This document shows positions 17,802 to 25,918 of a stretch of 64,000 nucleotides of DNA, in pieces. Position 1 is the stretch's first letter. Each line of letters opens with the position of its first letter. Under the pieces are notes generated by a model. It worked only from the letters and a program-made list of their open reading frames with translations. It searched no databases and was not told the origin of the DNA. This stretch comes from Limosilactobacillus pontis (GTDB taxonomy: Bacteria; Bacillota; Bacilli; Lactobacillales; Lactobacillaceae). Location of the stretch: assembly GCF_002940945.1 (NCBI RefSeq), contig NZ_PNFV01000001.1, forward strand, positions 124,001 to 188,000, written 5' to 3'. A program made the position numbers and the translations under genes.

Positions 17802-18923
17802 ATGTTTAATAAACAGTTAAAAAATCCATTTGATCCAAGTTTCGGAACGCCGCCTAAAATAAGTCTACCCAACTATCAGAGTGACTTTGGAAGCCCCAAA
17901 TCAGTTGCTCAGGCCATCGCGTATGACGATCCTAACCGGGTAATTTTCATTACTGGTCTACGGGGCTCCGGGAAAACCGCCCTATTAACCCAGATTGAGC
18001 AAGAAGTAATGAAGTTGACTGATACATACATCATCGAAATCGATAATAATCAACGAATGGTCCAAGCATTTGGCCATAATCTGAAAAACATTTTCAAGAT
18101 CCATTCATTAATTGACAAGGTCGCCGCTGTCTCGGTGATGGGGTTTGGCTTGAGCTTTAACAAGAGCAATGAAGACTACACTACCCAAGATATTGAAAAT
18201 TTCATGGCAATGCTAACCAGGCTCCACAAGCGGGTCGTGATCTTTATCGACGAATTTAATCATAAGGAAAATACCCGTGAATTTATCCAACTACTGCAAA
18301 ATCTGAAACGCCACAACCTCAATTTCTATTTAGTCGCTGATGGATTGCCAAAAATGATTTACGATATCGAGCATGACCAGACGCTGACCTTCCTAAAGCG
18401 CGCCCGGCATATCCAAACAACCATGTTAAATATCAACGAAATTGAAATGGAATACCAAAAGCACCTGGATTTTGGCCCACATATTACCCATCAAATTGCC
18501 CAGTTGACTGGCGGTTACTCGTTTGGCTTTCAATTACTCGGTTATAAGCTTTGGAACGCTACCAAGATTAGTCGGCAAGCCGCCAATCAGCAAACCTTTG
18601 ACGCGGTCAAGCCGTTATATATTCAGGACCTGTTTGCGCAAAGCTACGATATTATCTTTGACAACCTTTCCAACCACGATCGTGAATACCTGGTTGGCAC
18701 GGCTCAGGGGATGACGACCACCCGGATTGCCGCCCTAATGGGTTATCAAAAATCAGCTAAGCAACAGCAAAACTATGTTAACCAATACCGTCGTCGGATG
18801 ATTCAGCAAGGCTTGATTAGCCCGGCTGGCCAGGGCCGGGTTAGGTTCAAGCTGCCATTGTTCCAGCAGTACTTGGCAGATACACAAGATCCTGATTCAA
18901 TTCGCTATCGTCCATTCTATTGA
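17802..18923 (+). CDS. AAA+ ATPase of the archaeal-ATPase/ORC-like type
   Basis: A 373-residue ATPase with Walker A (ITGLRGSGKTALL), Walker B (VVIFIDEFNH), a sensor-like segment (LVADGLPKM) and a C-terminal winged-helix-like part (TTTRIAALMGYQKSAKQQ). The architecture matches PF01637/Cdc6-like ATPases common on mobile elements and in genomic islands. The substrate is unknown. ATG 17802 is chosen because AGGTG lies 7 bases upstream. It is transcribed divergently from the pseudo-helicase and its 3' end converges on the lysin gene with a gap of about 20 bases. It could belong to the DarTG island or to the phage remnant that contributes the lysin. Confidence 0.75.
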   Translation: MFNKQLKNPFDPSFGTPPKISLPNYQSDFGSPKSVAQAIAYDDPNRVIFITGLRGSGKTALLTQIEQEVMKLTDTYIIEIDNNQRMVQAFGHNLKNIFKIHSLIDKVAAVSVMGFGLSFNKSNEDYTTQDIENFMAMLTRLHKRVVIFIDEFNHKENTREFIQLLQNLKRHNLNFYLVADGLPKMIYDIEHDQTLTFLKRARHIQTTMLNINEIEMEYQKHLDFGPHITHQIAQLTGGYSFGFQLLGYKLWNATKISRQAANQQTFDAVKPLYIQDLFAQSYDIIFDNLSNHDREYLVGTAQGMTTTRIAALMGYQKSAKQQQNYVNQYRRRMIQQGLISPAGQGRVRFKLPLFQQYLADTQDPDSIRYRPFY

Positions 18924-18942
18924 TGGGTTAAACCTGCGCCGT

Positions 18943-19881
18943 TTATTTGCTGAATCTTCCCCAGTAACTAATTCGCCTGCCGTCCCTACTTTCACCGGTT
19001 GGCAGGTACCCGTACTGGCCATCTCCACGCGGCTGCCTGATCCAGACATACCCGCCGGAGTGGCAGAAGGCGTCGTACTTAACCACGCTGCCCTCAGGCA
19101 AGACGGCAATCTCCGTGGACTCAACGGACGCACCCCACCGCAAGATGATCCCCTCTGGTACTGTGATGGTAAATGTGCCGTCTTCCCGATACCAGGTAAC
19201 CCCCTGGGCATCAACCCAGCTTTTGGTAGGTGCAGGCTGGGGTGCAGTTGGACGGACAGGCTGTGGATTAACTGGCTGCGGGTCGGCCGGAGCATTATCA
19301 CCACGAGCAAGCCGATTCCAGCCTTCCCTAGTCAGGTAGAACACCGACCAGTCCATATCACCGCCAGTGAATTGCCAACCCGTCATCACTGGCCACGGCG
19401 CGACACTGAAATTAGCATTCGGTAATGTCCAGGAATTCCAGTTCATCGAGGCGTACCAGGCACACCAGAGGCCGCAGTCATTGGCAATGTTGGCCACCTG
19501 TGCCAGGGCCGATTGTTGAACATAGATTAGGCACCAGACCCCGGTCCGTTCATGAACCCGGTTGACAAAACGCCGACACCAATTCCGGTCACCCCAGGCA
19601 CTGTTTTGGTATGATTCCCAATCAAGGGCCAAGACACCGTGCTTCACGTAGTTGCTGATGTTATTAATGAAGTAATCCGCTTCAGCTTCAGGATTGCCAC
19701 CACCAGCGTAGTGATACCAGCCAAGCTGCCGGCCCAGGTTTCTGGCCAGGTCAGTCTGGTGATTGCACTTGGGGTTGACATAGCCCGTCCCCTGGGTCGC
19801 CTTGATAATTACCGCATCAGTATCCTGCCCGGTAATGATACTATCTGCACTACCGGAATAAACATCCACACATTTGAGCAC
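18943..19881 (-). CDS. Phage-type GH25 muramidase with SH3-like wall-binding domain
   Basis: An endolysin that cleaves the MurNAc-GlcNAc bond of peptidoglycan. The GH25 domain occupies residues about 1-195 (VDVYSG, then the catalytic pair in LALDWESYQ), followed by a Pro/Gln linker (ADPQPVNPQPVRPTAPQP) and an SH3_5-like domain (TFTITVPEGIILRW, GGYVWIRQ). There is no signal peptide, as expected for a holin-dependent phage lysin. The GTG at 19881 is preferred over ATG 19902 because AGGGAG precedes it at the right distance. No holin or tail genes adjoin, so this is a solitary prophage remnant or a captured lysin. Confidence 0.88.
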   Translation of the reverse strand: MLKCVDVYSGSADSIITGQDTDAVIIKATQGTGYVNPKCNHQTDLARNLGRQLGWYHYAGGGNPEAEADYFINNISNYVKHGVLALDWESYQNSAWGDRNWCRRFVNRVHERTGVWCLIYVQQSALAQVANIANDCGLWCAWYASMNWNSWTLPNANFSVAPWPVMTGWQFTGGDMDWSVFYLTREGWNRLARGDNAPADPQPVNPQPVRPTAPQPAPTKSWVDAQGVTWYREDGTFTITVPEGIILRWGASVESTEIAVLPEGSVVKYDAFCHSGGYVWIRQPRGDGQYGYLPTGESRDGRRISYWGRFSK

Positions 19882-19904
19882 TATTTTCCGCTCCCTTTTC
19901 ATTA

Positions 19905-20150
19905 ATATGTTTCAATTTCCATCATCCTTAACTACTCACTAAAGGCTTACTGGAAACGATTTCATTTTTAAGCAAATGAAAGGCCTCCTGACTGATATTC
20001 TCAGCACCGGAGACTTAAACAACCAATTATAAGCATGTTGCTATGTATCCTTAATTTTATTAAGGCCATTGTAGCATATCTGTCCATTTATTTTAATTGA
20101 TTTATATTCCTATCATATATAGGAAAATTAAGCAGAATGCCTTTGATATT
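19905..20150. other. Intergenic region, no gene seen
   Basis: AT-rich sequence between the lysin and the first type I module. It contains two short hairpins (CCTTAATTTTATTAAGG near 20050 and TTCCTATCATATATAGGAA near 20107-20125) and presumably the lysin promoter on the minus strand. I see no ORF. Confidence 0.5.
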
Positions 20151-20216
20151 TTGTGCCAAAAATATGCCAGGTATCACAAGACGACACCCTCGAATTGAAG
20201 GTGCCGCCTTTTTGTA
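20151..20216 (+). repeat. Conserved left flank of type I module, copy A, with terminator
   Basis: A segment of about 65 bases beginning TTTGTGCCAAAAATATG and containing a hairpin (ACACCCTC/GAAGGTGC) followed by TTTTTG. It recurs almost unchanged at about 54293-54357 and 55097-55160, always left of a type I module. The T-tract is on the plus strand, so it may end an additional short RNA. Confidence 0.6.
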
Positions 20217-20278
20217 ATAGAATACCTGTCTGTATTTTAACATATCGGTGTAAAATCGTCTGGAATCGCACCGATAAT

Positions 20279-20372
20279 AAAAAAGGGCGCCGATTAAGAC
20301 ACCCCTTCTACCGGTACGGTTCAAGTAATCAACTGGAACCACTTTGCACACCGGCACCATATTGCTTATGTA
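20279..20372 (-). ncRNA. Candidate antitoxin RNA, type I module A
   Basis: On the minus strand a promoter (TTGTAC, 16 bases, TATAAT at 20381-20376) would start an RNA of about 90 nt ending at a GGGTGTC/GGCGCCC hairpin with a T run (20304-20279). It contains sequences complementary to the divergent toxin mRNA: the CATATTGCTTAT element (20358-20369, matching 20480-20491) and GTTCAAGTAAT (20319-20329, matching 20531-20541). This is the repeat-based pairing logic of Fst/RNAII-type systems, but with divergent promoters. Confidence 0.7.
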
Positions 20373-20465
20373 AGTATTATAACATAATTAAATCGTGGTA
20401 CAATGCAAAAGCGCACTGTTGGACTTAATCACTCCACAAGTATGTGCAAGAGGGAGGTGTCCCAA

Positions 20466-20540
20466 TTGCATTGGTGCATCATATTGCTTATTGTGCCTAG
20501 TAAGCACGTTAAACACCTAATTAAGAAGCTGTTCAAGTAA
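20466..20540 (+). CDS. 24-residue hydrophobic-cationic peptide, type I toxin-like (copy A)
   Basis: A TTG-started peptide with a hydrophobic N-terminal half (HWCIILLIV) and a lysine-rich C-terminus (PSKHVKHLIKKLFK). The same C-terminus appears in copies B and C. The ribosome binding site (GGGAGG) lies in a GGGAGGTGTCCC hairpin that would hide it. A TACAAT -10 at 20399-20404 gives a structured leader. It is probably a membrane-active peptide silenced by the divergent small RNA. The family is not one I recognise by name; toxicity is inferred. Confidence 0.65.
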   Translation: MHWCIILLIVPSKHVKHLIKKLFK

Positions 20541-20554
20541 TGGCTAATAATCTT

Positions 20555-20588
20555 GGCGCCCTTCCTATTGGTTGGGCGCTTTCTATTT
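20555..20588 (+). terminator. Terminator of toxin mRNA, copy A
   Basis: GCGCCC/GGGCGC stem with a 12-base loop followed by TTTCTATTT, 15 bases after the peptide stop codon. It is almost identical after copies B (54691-54724) and C (55010-55042). Confidence 0.75.
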
Positions 20589-20667
20589 ACGCAAAAAAGC
20601 CCGAGTGGCTATTGTATTTTTTATATTCTATATCAATCATACCCCCATCAGCAATTAAAGTGATATT

Positions 20668-20706
20668 AAAAAAGCAACTCACCCGCCAATTTTAGGGATG
20701 AGTTGC
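20668..20706 (-). terminator. Terminator of the Panacea antitoxin gene
   Basis: On the minus strand GCAACTCATCCC pairs with GGGTGAGTTGC and is followed by TTTTTT, about 40 bases after the stop codon. Confidence 0.75.
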
Positions 20707-20748
20707 ATATATTGTAAAGAAGTTACAGGAAATGCGCCTTTCAACTAA

Positions 20749-21672
20749 TTATTCTTCTACACCACGTTTAAAAGTGTCGAAAATTAGCTGATCTTTAATT
20801 ACCTCTCGATCTGGTGTTAAATACCACGGAGAACCTGGTCGATGAGTTTGCTTGCTTAGTCGAGATGCATTGTAATTAATGTAATCTTCATTAACCTTAC
20901 TCAGCAACCCAACAATTTCACCATCTTGAGAAACCAGGTTATAGTCATTCATTGCCTCTTTATCTGGTTTGCCAATATCCAACACCCGCTGTCCATTAAA
21001 CTTATCATGCACCTCTGTTATCAGTGGGCCATATTGAAAGTGAATAATTGGTGAAGAAAAAAGTTTATTTCTGGTTGCGGCTAAATACCTTCCGTATGCA
21101 AGGTAGAGAAGCTTTATAACCTTCATCTGAGTCAATGGGTCAATATTTAAGTCACTATCCCGTGCAAAGTAGTTTTCCACGCGCAGCCAATTAGCTAATT
21201 GCACAGCCGTAAATTGGGGCTGCTCATTTTGCGATTCAATGACACCATCGCTATTACTTAGATAAGAATTCACCTTAGCGACTAATTCATCAGAATAATT
21301 ACCCTTCTCATCAGCAATGTAGTGTTGAAGTACATCATCACTTGCAATGAGCGATTTTAGCAACCTATTATTAGCCTTTGTTGGAAATGCTCCCGCTTCG
21401 TAAAGCGCAATCGTATTTGGGCTTAGGCCAGTTAATTCAGCCAAGTTACGTTGAGATAAACCTACTTTAGCCCGGTATTGCTTTAAGTCTTGTGGCGACA
21501 ACAACCCCATGTCATTGCGATACTGTTGACGAGCTATTTCAGCAGCTTGATCATCCAGTTCTTTATCCGGAATTAGTTCATTGGTATTACTATCGAAAAG
21601 TGCTGGCGCCGTTACTGTGTACTCATGTCCGTTGATGGTATAGGTAGTTGTAAAATTCTTTTGGTAAACCAT
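20749..21672 (-). CDS. Panacea-domain (DUF4065) antitoxin with HTH
   Basis: A 307-residue protein: an N-terminal beta-rich segment (YTINGHEYTVTAPALFD), an XRE/MqsA-like helix-turn-helix (KVGLSQRNLAELTGLSPNTIALYEAG, about 69-94), and a C-terminal Panacea/SocA-like domain (FTAVQLANWL, MKVIKLLYLAYGRYL, IHFQYGPLITEVHDKF). Panacea antitoxins neutralise very diverse toxins normally encoded next door. Here the upstream gap is 119 bases with no ORF and a terminator follows, so no standard partner is visible. The nearest candidate is the small peptide of type I module A on the opposite strand. The start has AAAGGAGG at good spacing. Confidence 0.85.
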   Translation of the reverse strand: MVYQKNFTTTYTINGHEYTVTAPALFDSNTNELIPDKELDDQAAEIARQQYRNDMGLLSPQDLKQYRAKVGLSQRNLAELTGLSPNTIALYEAGAFPTKANNRLLKSLIASDDVLQHYIADEKGNYSDELVAKVNSYLSNSDGVIESQNEQPQFTAVQLANWLRVENYFARDSDLNIDPLTQMKVIKLLYLAYGRYLAATRNKLFSSPIIHFQYGPLITEVHDKFNGQRVLDIGKPDKEAMNDYNLVSQDGEIVGLLSKVNEDYINYNASRLSKQTHRPGSPWYLTPDREVIKDQLIFDTFKRGVEE

Positions 21673-21791
21673 ATAAACCGCCTCCTTTAATAGTCAAGAT
21701 GAAAACTGATGAAAATACTACTACTGAACAACAGTTTCAGCATAGAAAGTTCCCCTAACGATATCCCTCATCAATAAGTAGCAGAATCAAC

Positions 21792-22679
21792 TTACTTCAA
21801 ACTTCCGGCCTCTTGTTGGATTACCTTTGCGGAGAGCTCGTTTCCAACCTTACATGCTTCATCGAACGAATCACCCTTTAACAGCCCAGCAATTACTCCA
21901 CCACAGTGGGTATCACCAGCGCCGATTGTGTTGACAATATTTTCGACCTTGTTGCTTCCAATAATTCTTCCGCCATGATCGTCATATAGATACGTACCCT
22001 TCGCACCAAGAGTGACCAGCACTGGCTCAGTAGTTTGATTGAAGATATCACTAGCTTGTTCTTCCAGGCTATCCTTATCGCTAAGAAATCCAATTTCATC
22101 TTCATTGGCATTGATAATGACACCCTTTGACATCAGCCGGCTGATAATTTCAGGAGCAATATGGCTAATTCTCGGTGATGCATCGAACAGTATATATGAA
22201 TCTTCATCACGCTGCTCTAGGTGATCCAATAGCAAATTAGCCGATTCTAGGTCTTCCATTTCGTATCCACTTACATAGAAGTACTTATAGTCAGACAAAT
22301 CAATCTTAGTAAACCATTTATCCTTCCAATCTTGCTCAATACCTGGAACCGTGATAAAAGACCGCTCCCCGCTTGGTTCAACCAGGCATAAGTCCCAGCC
22401 ATTATCCTTATGGTCGTCCTCAAGCAAAATCGGAATGTTACTATCATTCATGGCTTTCCGAACTATTTCACTATACTGCCCTTTGCCCACGGGGATAAAA
22501 AGATCAGCATATTCGGCACCGATGTAATGCCGAATTGCACCATAGACATTAAAAGCACAACCACCAATGTTGTAGGATTTTAACTTTGCGGTAACATCGC
22601 CCCCAGAAGTGGGAATCTGGGCAACATCCATTATTACGTCTACAAAAGCAGCGCCGATAATTAGACTCTTTTTCACCAT
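21792..22679 (-). CDS. PfkB-family sugar/nucleoside kinase (YegV-like)
   Basis: A 295-residue ribokinase-fold kinase expected to phosphorylate a nucleoside or sugar with ATP. The N-terminal IGAAFVDVIMDV and GG (SYNIGGCAFNV), and the C-terminal anion-hole/catalytic-base motif NTIGAGDTHCGG, are present. ATG 22679 (MVKKS) is preferred, with AGGAGG about 10 bases away. It follows the permease by 5 bases and is the last gene of a GntR/ADP-ribosylglycohydrolase/permease/kinase operon. Gene content matches E. coli yegTUVW, so it is probably the YegV counterpart. Confidence 0.85.
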   Translation of the reverse strand: MVKKSLIIGAAFVDVIMDVAQIPTSGGDVTAKLKSYNIGGCAFNVYGAIRHYIGAEYADLFIPVGKGQYSEIVRKAMNDSNIPILLEDDHKDNGWDLCLVEPSGERSFITVPGIEQDWKDKWFTKIDLSDYKYFYVSGYEMEDLESANLLLDHLEQRDEDSYILFDASPRISHIAPEIISRLMSKGVIINANEDEIGFLSDKDSLEEQASDIFNQTTEPVLVTLGAKGTYLYDDHGGRIIGSNKVENIVNTIGAGDTHCGGVIAGLLKGDSFDEACKVGNELSAKVIQQEAGSLK

Positions 22680-22684
22680 AATAT

Positions 22685-24052
22685 TCAAGCCTCCTGCTTA
22701 TTGCGGTTCTTAACAAATAAGGAGAAGATAAACATAACAACAATTGCGGCAATACCTGAAATGAAGACTGCTAAACTGCTGTTATTTTCAAAAATGCCAC
22801 GAGCAAATGGACCTCGGTATGCTCCATTTGAGGTGAATAGGAACCCAAAGATAGTTGCGATGATCCAAGAAATGATCCCCGGCCAGTTGTAGTGAACAGG
22901 AGAATTAGGCTCCATCAATTTAACGTCATAACCATTCTTACGGTAAATAACGCTATCCACTAAGAAAATGGCAACCCATGAAGCAAGGCAGATGCCCAAG
23001 AAGTTCAAGAATAATTCAAAGTTGCTTAAAAAGTTACCAGAGATAAACAGAACATAGACAGAGATTAGGATGATAATTACCGCATGTAAAATCAGTGAAG
23101 TCTTTTGTGAAACCTCAATCCCAATCGTTGAAAGGTTAATTCGTGCCGAACGGAATGAAACAAGACATTGCGGAATAATACCACCGGCAGCAACTAGGAA
23201 GTAAAGAAAGCCAAACCATCCAGGGATAGCACCATACATTACCTGATATGGATCACTGGCGCTGGCTAAACTTGGTGAAATCGTGCTTAGAAGAACCCCA
23301 CCGGCCATCAAAATGAAGAGTGGTGTTGCCGCACCTAAAGTAGTATTCCAGAAAGTAGCAGATGGTCTCGTGTTAGGACGAACATAGGCACCCCAGTCAG
23401 CCGCAGCCATTGACCATGAGATACTTGAACCAGCCGCGATAAATGCAACTGCTGGCAGCCAACCGGTTAGCCAACTGCCCGGCTTCATGGCAAATGCTTC
23501 ACCCCAGTTTGCATTCACAAGGAACATAATCAACATGACCAAAGTTAGCGCACCGAAGATCCAGCTTAGCCATGTTTGAATTTTAGCCAAAGTGTCTTCC
23601 TTAAAAACACCCGATAGAAAGACCAACCCGGCAAAAACAACTAAACAGATAAACTTTGTAAACCCGGTTTGCGGAACATGAATGGTCTTTAGCATTGCAG
23701 AGAATAGTAAAGTACCAGTGATTACATTAACAGCAAGCCAACCAACCATGTTTAACCAGGCCATGAAATTAGGAATTTTATTACCATGTGTACCAAAGGC
23801 CGCACGACTCATTTTAAAGGTAGTAACCCCTTCACGCTGACCAATCATTGCGACCCATCCTGGAATTGCAAAAGTTAGCGCACCAATCAGTGCTGCCGTA
23901 ACTGATTGCCAGAACGACAAGTGGTAACTAACAATGATGGCCCCGTAAACGAAACCCATAATACCAATGTTAGCGGCAAACCAGTTATAGAAAAGCTTCC
24001 CAGGACTTAGCGTTTTATCTTCTTCCGGGACTTTTACAAAATCGTTATCCAT
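22685..24052 (-). CDS. NCS1-family nucleobase/nucleoside permease
   Basis: A 455-residue, roughly 12-helix importer of the nucleobase:cation symporter-1 family (CodB/PucI-like). The typical N-terminal run is visible (GFVYGAIIVSYHL, PGWVAMIGQREGVTTFKMSRAAFGTHGNKIPN), and FISGIAAIVVMFIFSLFVKNRNK closes the protein. The substrate is probably a purine or pyrimidine base or nucleoside. In operon context it takes the place of the MFS transporter YegT in the enterobacterial equivalent. It lies 20 bases downstream of the ADP-ribosylglycohydrolase gene. Confidence 0.85.
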   Translation of the reverse strand: MDNDFVKVPEEDKTLSPGKLFYNWFAANIGIMGFVYGAIIVSYHLSFWQSVTAALIGALTFAIPGWVAMIGQREGVTTFKMSRAAFGTHGNKIPNFMAWLNMVGWLAVNVITGTLLFSAMLKTIHVPQTGFTKFICLVVFAGLVFLSGVFKEDTLAKIQTWLSWIFGALTLVMLIMFLVNANWGEAFAMKPGSWLTGWLPAVAFIAAGSSISWSMAAADWGAYVRPNTRPSATFWNTTLGAATPLFILMAGGVLLSTISPSLASASDPYQVMYGAIPGWFGFLYFLVAAGGIIPQCLVSFRSARINLSTIGIEVSQKTSLILHAVIIILISVYVLFISGNFLSNFELFLNFLGICLASWVAIFLVDSVIYRKNGYDVKLMEPNSPVHYNWPGIISWIIATIFGFLFTSNGAYRGPFARGIFENNSSLAVFISGIAAIVVMFIFSLFVKNRNKQEA

Positions 24053-24072
24053 AGTAATTCACCTCATTTTTA

Positions 24073-25071
24073 CTATGCCTTGAACTCAGAAATCTTATCT
24101 GCAAATTCATGAATATTATGTTGAGGATTCTTTTCGTCAATTAACTTTTTCCAGTCTTCAGGAATCTTCTTTGCCCCTACTTTTGCACCACAGATTGCGG
24201 TTGCCATCGCACCAATCGTATCCGTATCTCCACCTAAGTTAGTGCAGATAAATGCACTCTTTTTGACGTCTTTAGCATAGTAAGCAATTGCCAGGGCTGC
24301 TGGAATACTTTCCGAAATGGTGGTTCCAGTACCAACAGTGTTGTAAATTGCCCGACTAAAGGCCTCATTGTCGTCTTTGAACTTATGGGCAATGTCAATT
24401 CCGACCTCAAGGCGTTCCTTATTATGTGCAGCCCATGTGGGGGCACCTAACTTAAATCCGGCATCATTTGCCTTTTCAGCAAAGTCAACAATGTCATCCC
24501 ACGTGTAATCGGCCATTGCGGCAGTTACCGCACCAGCAATCATTGCTGCTCCTGAAATAGCAACGTCACTGGAGTGGGTAATCTTAGTAACCTCATATAC
24601 CATTTTAATCAGCTTATCGAAATCTTCGGGTTCGTAAAGAGTTCCGATTGGCGAAATTCGCATACCACACCCATTGGTCAAAGCGGTCTTGGTAACTTCA
24701 GCCGGGTCCTTACCCTCTTTTACAAGCTTAAGCGCTGCCTTGCTGCTTGGGCCCAGAATATTATTAGTCCATGCGCCAACCGCATCGGCCCACTTCATAA
24801 TGTGTTTGACCAGTACCCGTGTATCTGGTTCCCAGTTTGTCTCGATGAGGGCATCTAAAATTGCAAAGGCCTGGTTAGTATCATCGGTGTATTCACCAGC
24901 CTTGAAATTAATGGCAATATCATTATCATCAGTGCCATCTAGAAAAGTTGTGATGTTGCGGCCAAACTTTTCCCTGATCTTTTGAATGGGCCATAATTCA
25001 GTCGGCATCCCCATCGAATCACCAATTGCTTGTCCATATAATGCACCTAAAATCTTATCTTTTTCACGCAT
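24073..25071 (-). CDS. ADP-ribosylglycohydrolase family protein (YegU-like)
   Basis: A 332-residue DraG/ARH-type hydrolase. The dimetal site is visible: GDSMGMPTE near the N-terminus, EYTDDTNQAFA around residues 59-69 and GGDTDTIGAMATA near 283-295. Family members cleave N- or O-glycosidic bonds to ADP-ribose or related nucleoside-like groups. With a permease and a PfkB kinase in the same operon, a catabolic role (releasing a ribosyl moiety) is more likely than protein de-ADP-ribosylation. ATG 25071 is chosen since GGGGG lies about 7 bases upstream; ATG 25077 is too close. It follows the regulator gene by about 11 bases. Confidence 0.88.
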   Translation of the reverse strand: MREKDKILGALYGQAIGDSMGMPTELWPIQKIREKFGRNITTFLDGTDDNDIAINFKAGEYTDDTNQAFAILDALIETNWEPDTRVLVKHIMKWADAVGAWTNNILGPSSKAALKLVKEGKDPAEVTKTALTNGCGMRISPIGTLYEPEDFDKLIKMVYEVTKITHSSDVAISGAAMIAGAVTAAMADYTWDDIVDFAEKANDAGFKLGAPTWAAHNKERLEVGIDIAHKFKDDNEAFSRAIYNTVGTGTTISESIPAALAIAYYAKDVKKSAFICTNLGGDTDTIGAMATAICGAKVGAKKIPEDWKKLIDEKNPQHNIHEFADKISEFKA

Positions 25072-25082
25072 AATCATTCCCC

Positions 25083-25781
25083 CTAAATGCCAAGTGTTAA
25101 ATCAAATTCAGCAAAATTACTGTATGTTACTTTAGCCTTTTCAACGACTCTTCCCTCTTCGTCATGAACGATCCCCTGTGCCTGCAAAAGAGGGTCATGA
25201 ACGTTGCACTGCAGATTCTTCGCTAGTTCTTCATCCGCAGCAACAGCGGACATCCTTAGCAAGGTTGTCGAAGGAATTATCTTATAATCTTGACGAATAA
25301 CGGAATATAATGATTGCTTGCTAAAATCATACTTTTCCAAGCCATGGAATTGGTTTAGATTAATACGCGACTCATCAACCGTCATTGGAATTAAAGCATT
25401 GTCGCTATTGAACATTCGCAAACGTTTTAAGTAAAGGATTCTATTAACACCATCAGTAATTACCTGTTGATCAAGAATTTTATTGACTGGCGTTGCACCG
25501 ATCTGGTGAGCATAGTCAGAAAATCCTTTGAAGTTAAAAAGCTTAACTTTCGGTTGGGTCTGGTGGACAAAGGATCCTTTCCCTTGAACCTTTTTAATTA
25601 AGTTCATCCGTTGTAAATCCTTTAATGCCTTCTGGACAGTCGAGCGTGTGACGTTAAACTCCTTTGCATAATCTGCTTCAGATGGTAATTTATCACCCAC
25701 CTCTCGATTATTAAAAATATCGTTCTGAATCGCTAAAACAATTTGTGCACGTAAACTATTGCTAGTTCTTTGTAAATCCAT
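25083..25781 (-). CDS. GntR-family (HutC/UTRA) regulator (YegW-like)
   Basis: A 232-residue regulator with an N-terminal GntR winged helix (LPSEADYAKEFNVTRSTVQKALKDLQRMNLIKKVQGKGSFV) and a C-terminal UTRA ligand-binding domain ending AKVTYSNFAEFDLTLGI. UTRA domains usually sense small sugars or nucleosides. ATG 25781 (MDLQRTS) has AAGGATGG upstream. It is the first gene of the operon and probably controls itself through an 18-bp palindrome lying just downstream of its -10 box. Confidence 0.9.
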   Translation of the reverse strand: MDLQRTSNSLRAQIVLAIQNDIFNNREVGDKLPSEADYAKEFNVTRSTVQKALKDLQRMNLIKKVQGKGSFVHQTQPKVKLFNFKGFSDYAHQIGATPVNKILDQQVITDGVNRILYLKRLRMFNSDNALIPMTVDESRINLNQFHGLEKYDFSKQSLYSVIRQDYKIIPSTTLLRMSAVAADEELAKNLQCNVHDPLLQAQGIVHDEEGRVVEKAKVTYSNFAEFDLTLGI

Positions 25782-25798
25782 TGAAATTCCATCCTTAC

Positions 25799-25816
25799 TA
25801 CTTGAGTACTCAAGTA
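25799..25816. promoter_or_regulatory. Palindromic operator for the GntR regulator
   Basis: TACTTGAGTACTCAAGTA is a perfect 18-bp palindrome, positioned immediately downstream of the -10 box and upstream of the regulator start. This is the expected place for GntR/HutC autoregulation. Confidence 0.75.
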
Positions 25817-25817
25817 C

Positions 25818-25846
25818 ATAATACAACTATGTTCAGTTTTATGCAA
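25818..25846 (-). promoter_or_regulatory. Promoter of the yeg-like operon
   Basis: On the minus strand TTGCAT (25846-25841) and TATTAT (25823-25818) are separated by 17 bases, a near-consensus sigma-A promoter. Confidence 0.7.
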
Positions 25847-25855
25847 GCGCTTTCT
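25842..25855. promoter_or_regulatory. Candidate CcpA cre site
   Basis: TGCAAGCGCTTTCT matches the cre consensus (TGWAANCGNTNWCA-type) at about 12 of 14 positions and overlaps the -35 box, consistent with carbon catabolite repression of the operon. Confidence 0.55.
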
Positions 25856-25883
25856 AATATGAACCATGACACTACTAAAAGAA

Positions 25884-25918
25884 AACTAGACTAATAACCA
25901 AAGTGGCTTAGTCTAGTT
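25884..25918. repeat. 11-bp perfect inverted repeat
   Basis: AACTAGACTAA and TTAGTCTAGTT flank a 13-base loop between the divergent GntR and RelB/DinJ genes. There is no good T-tract; function unknown. Confidence 0.45.
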
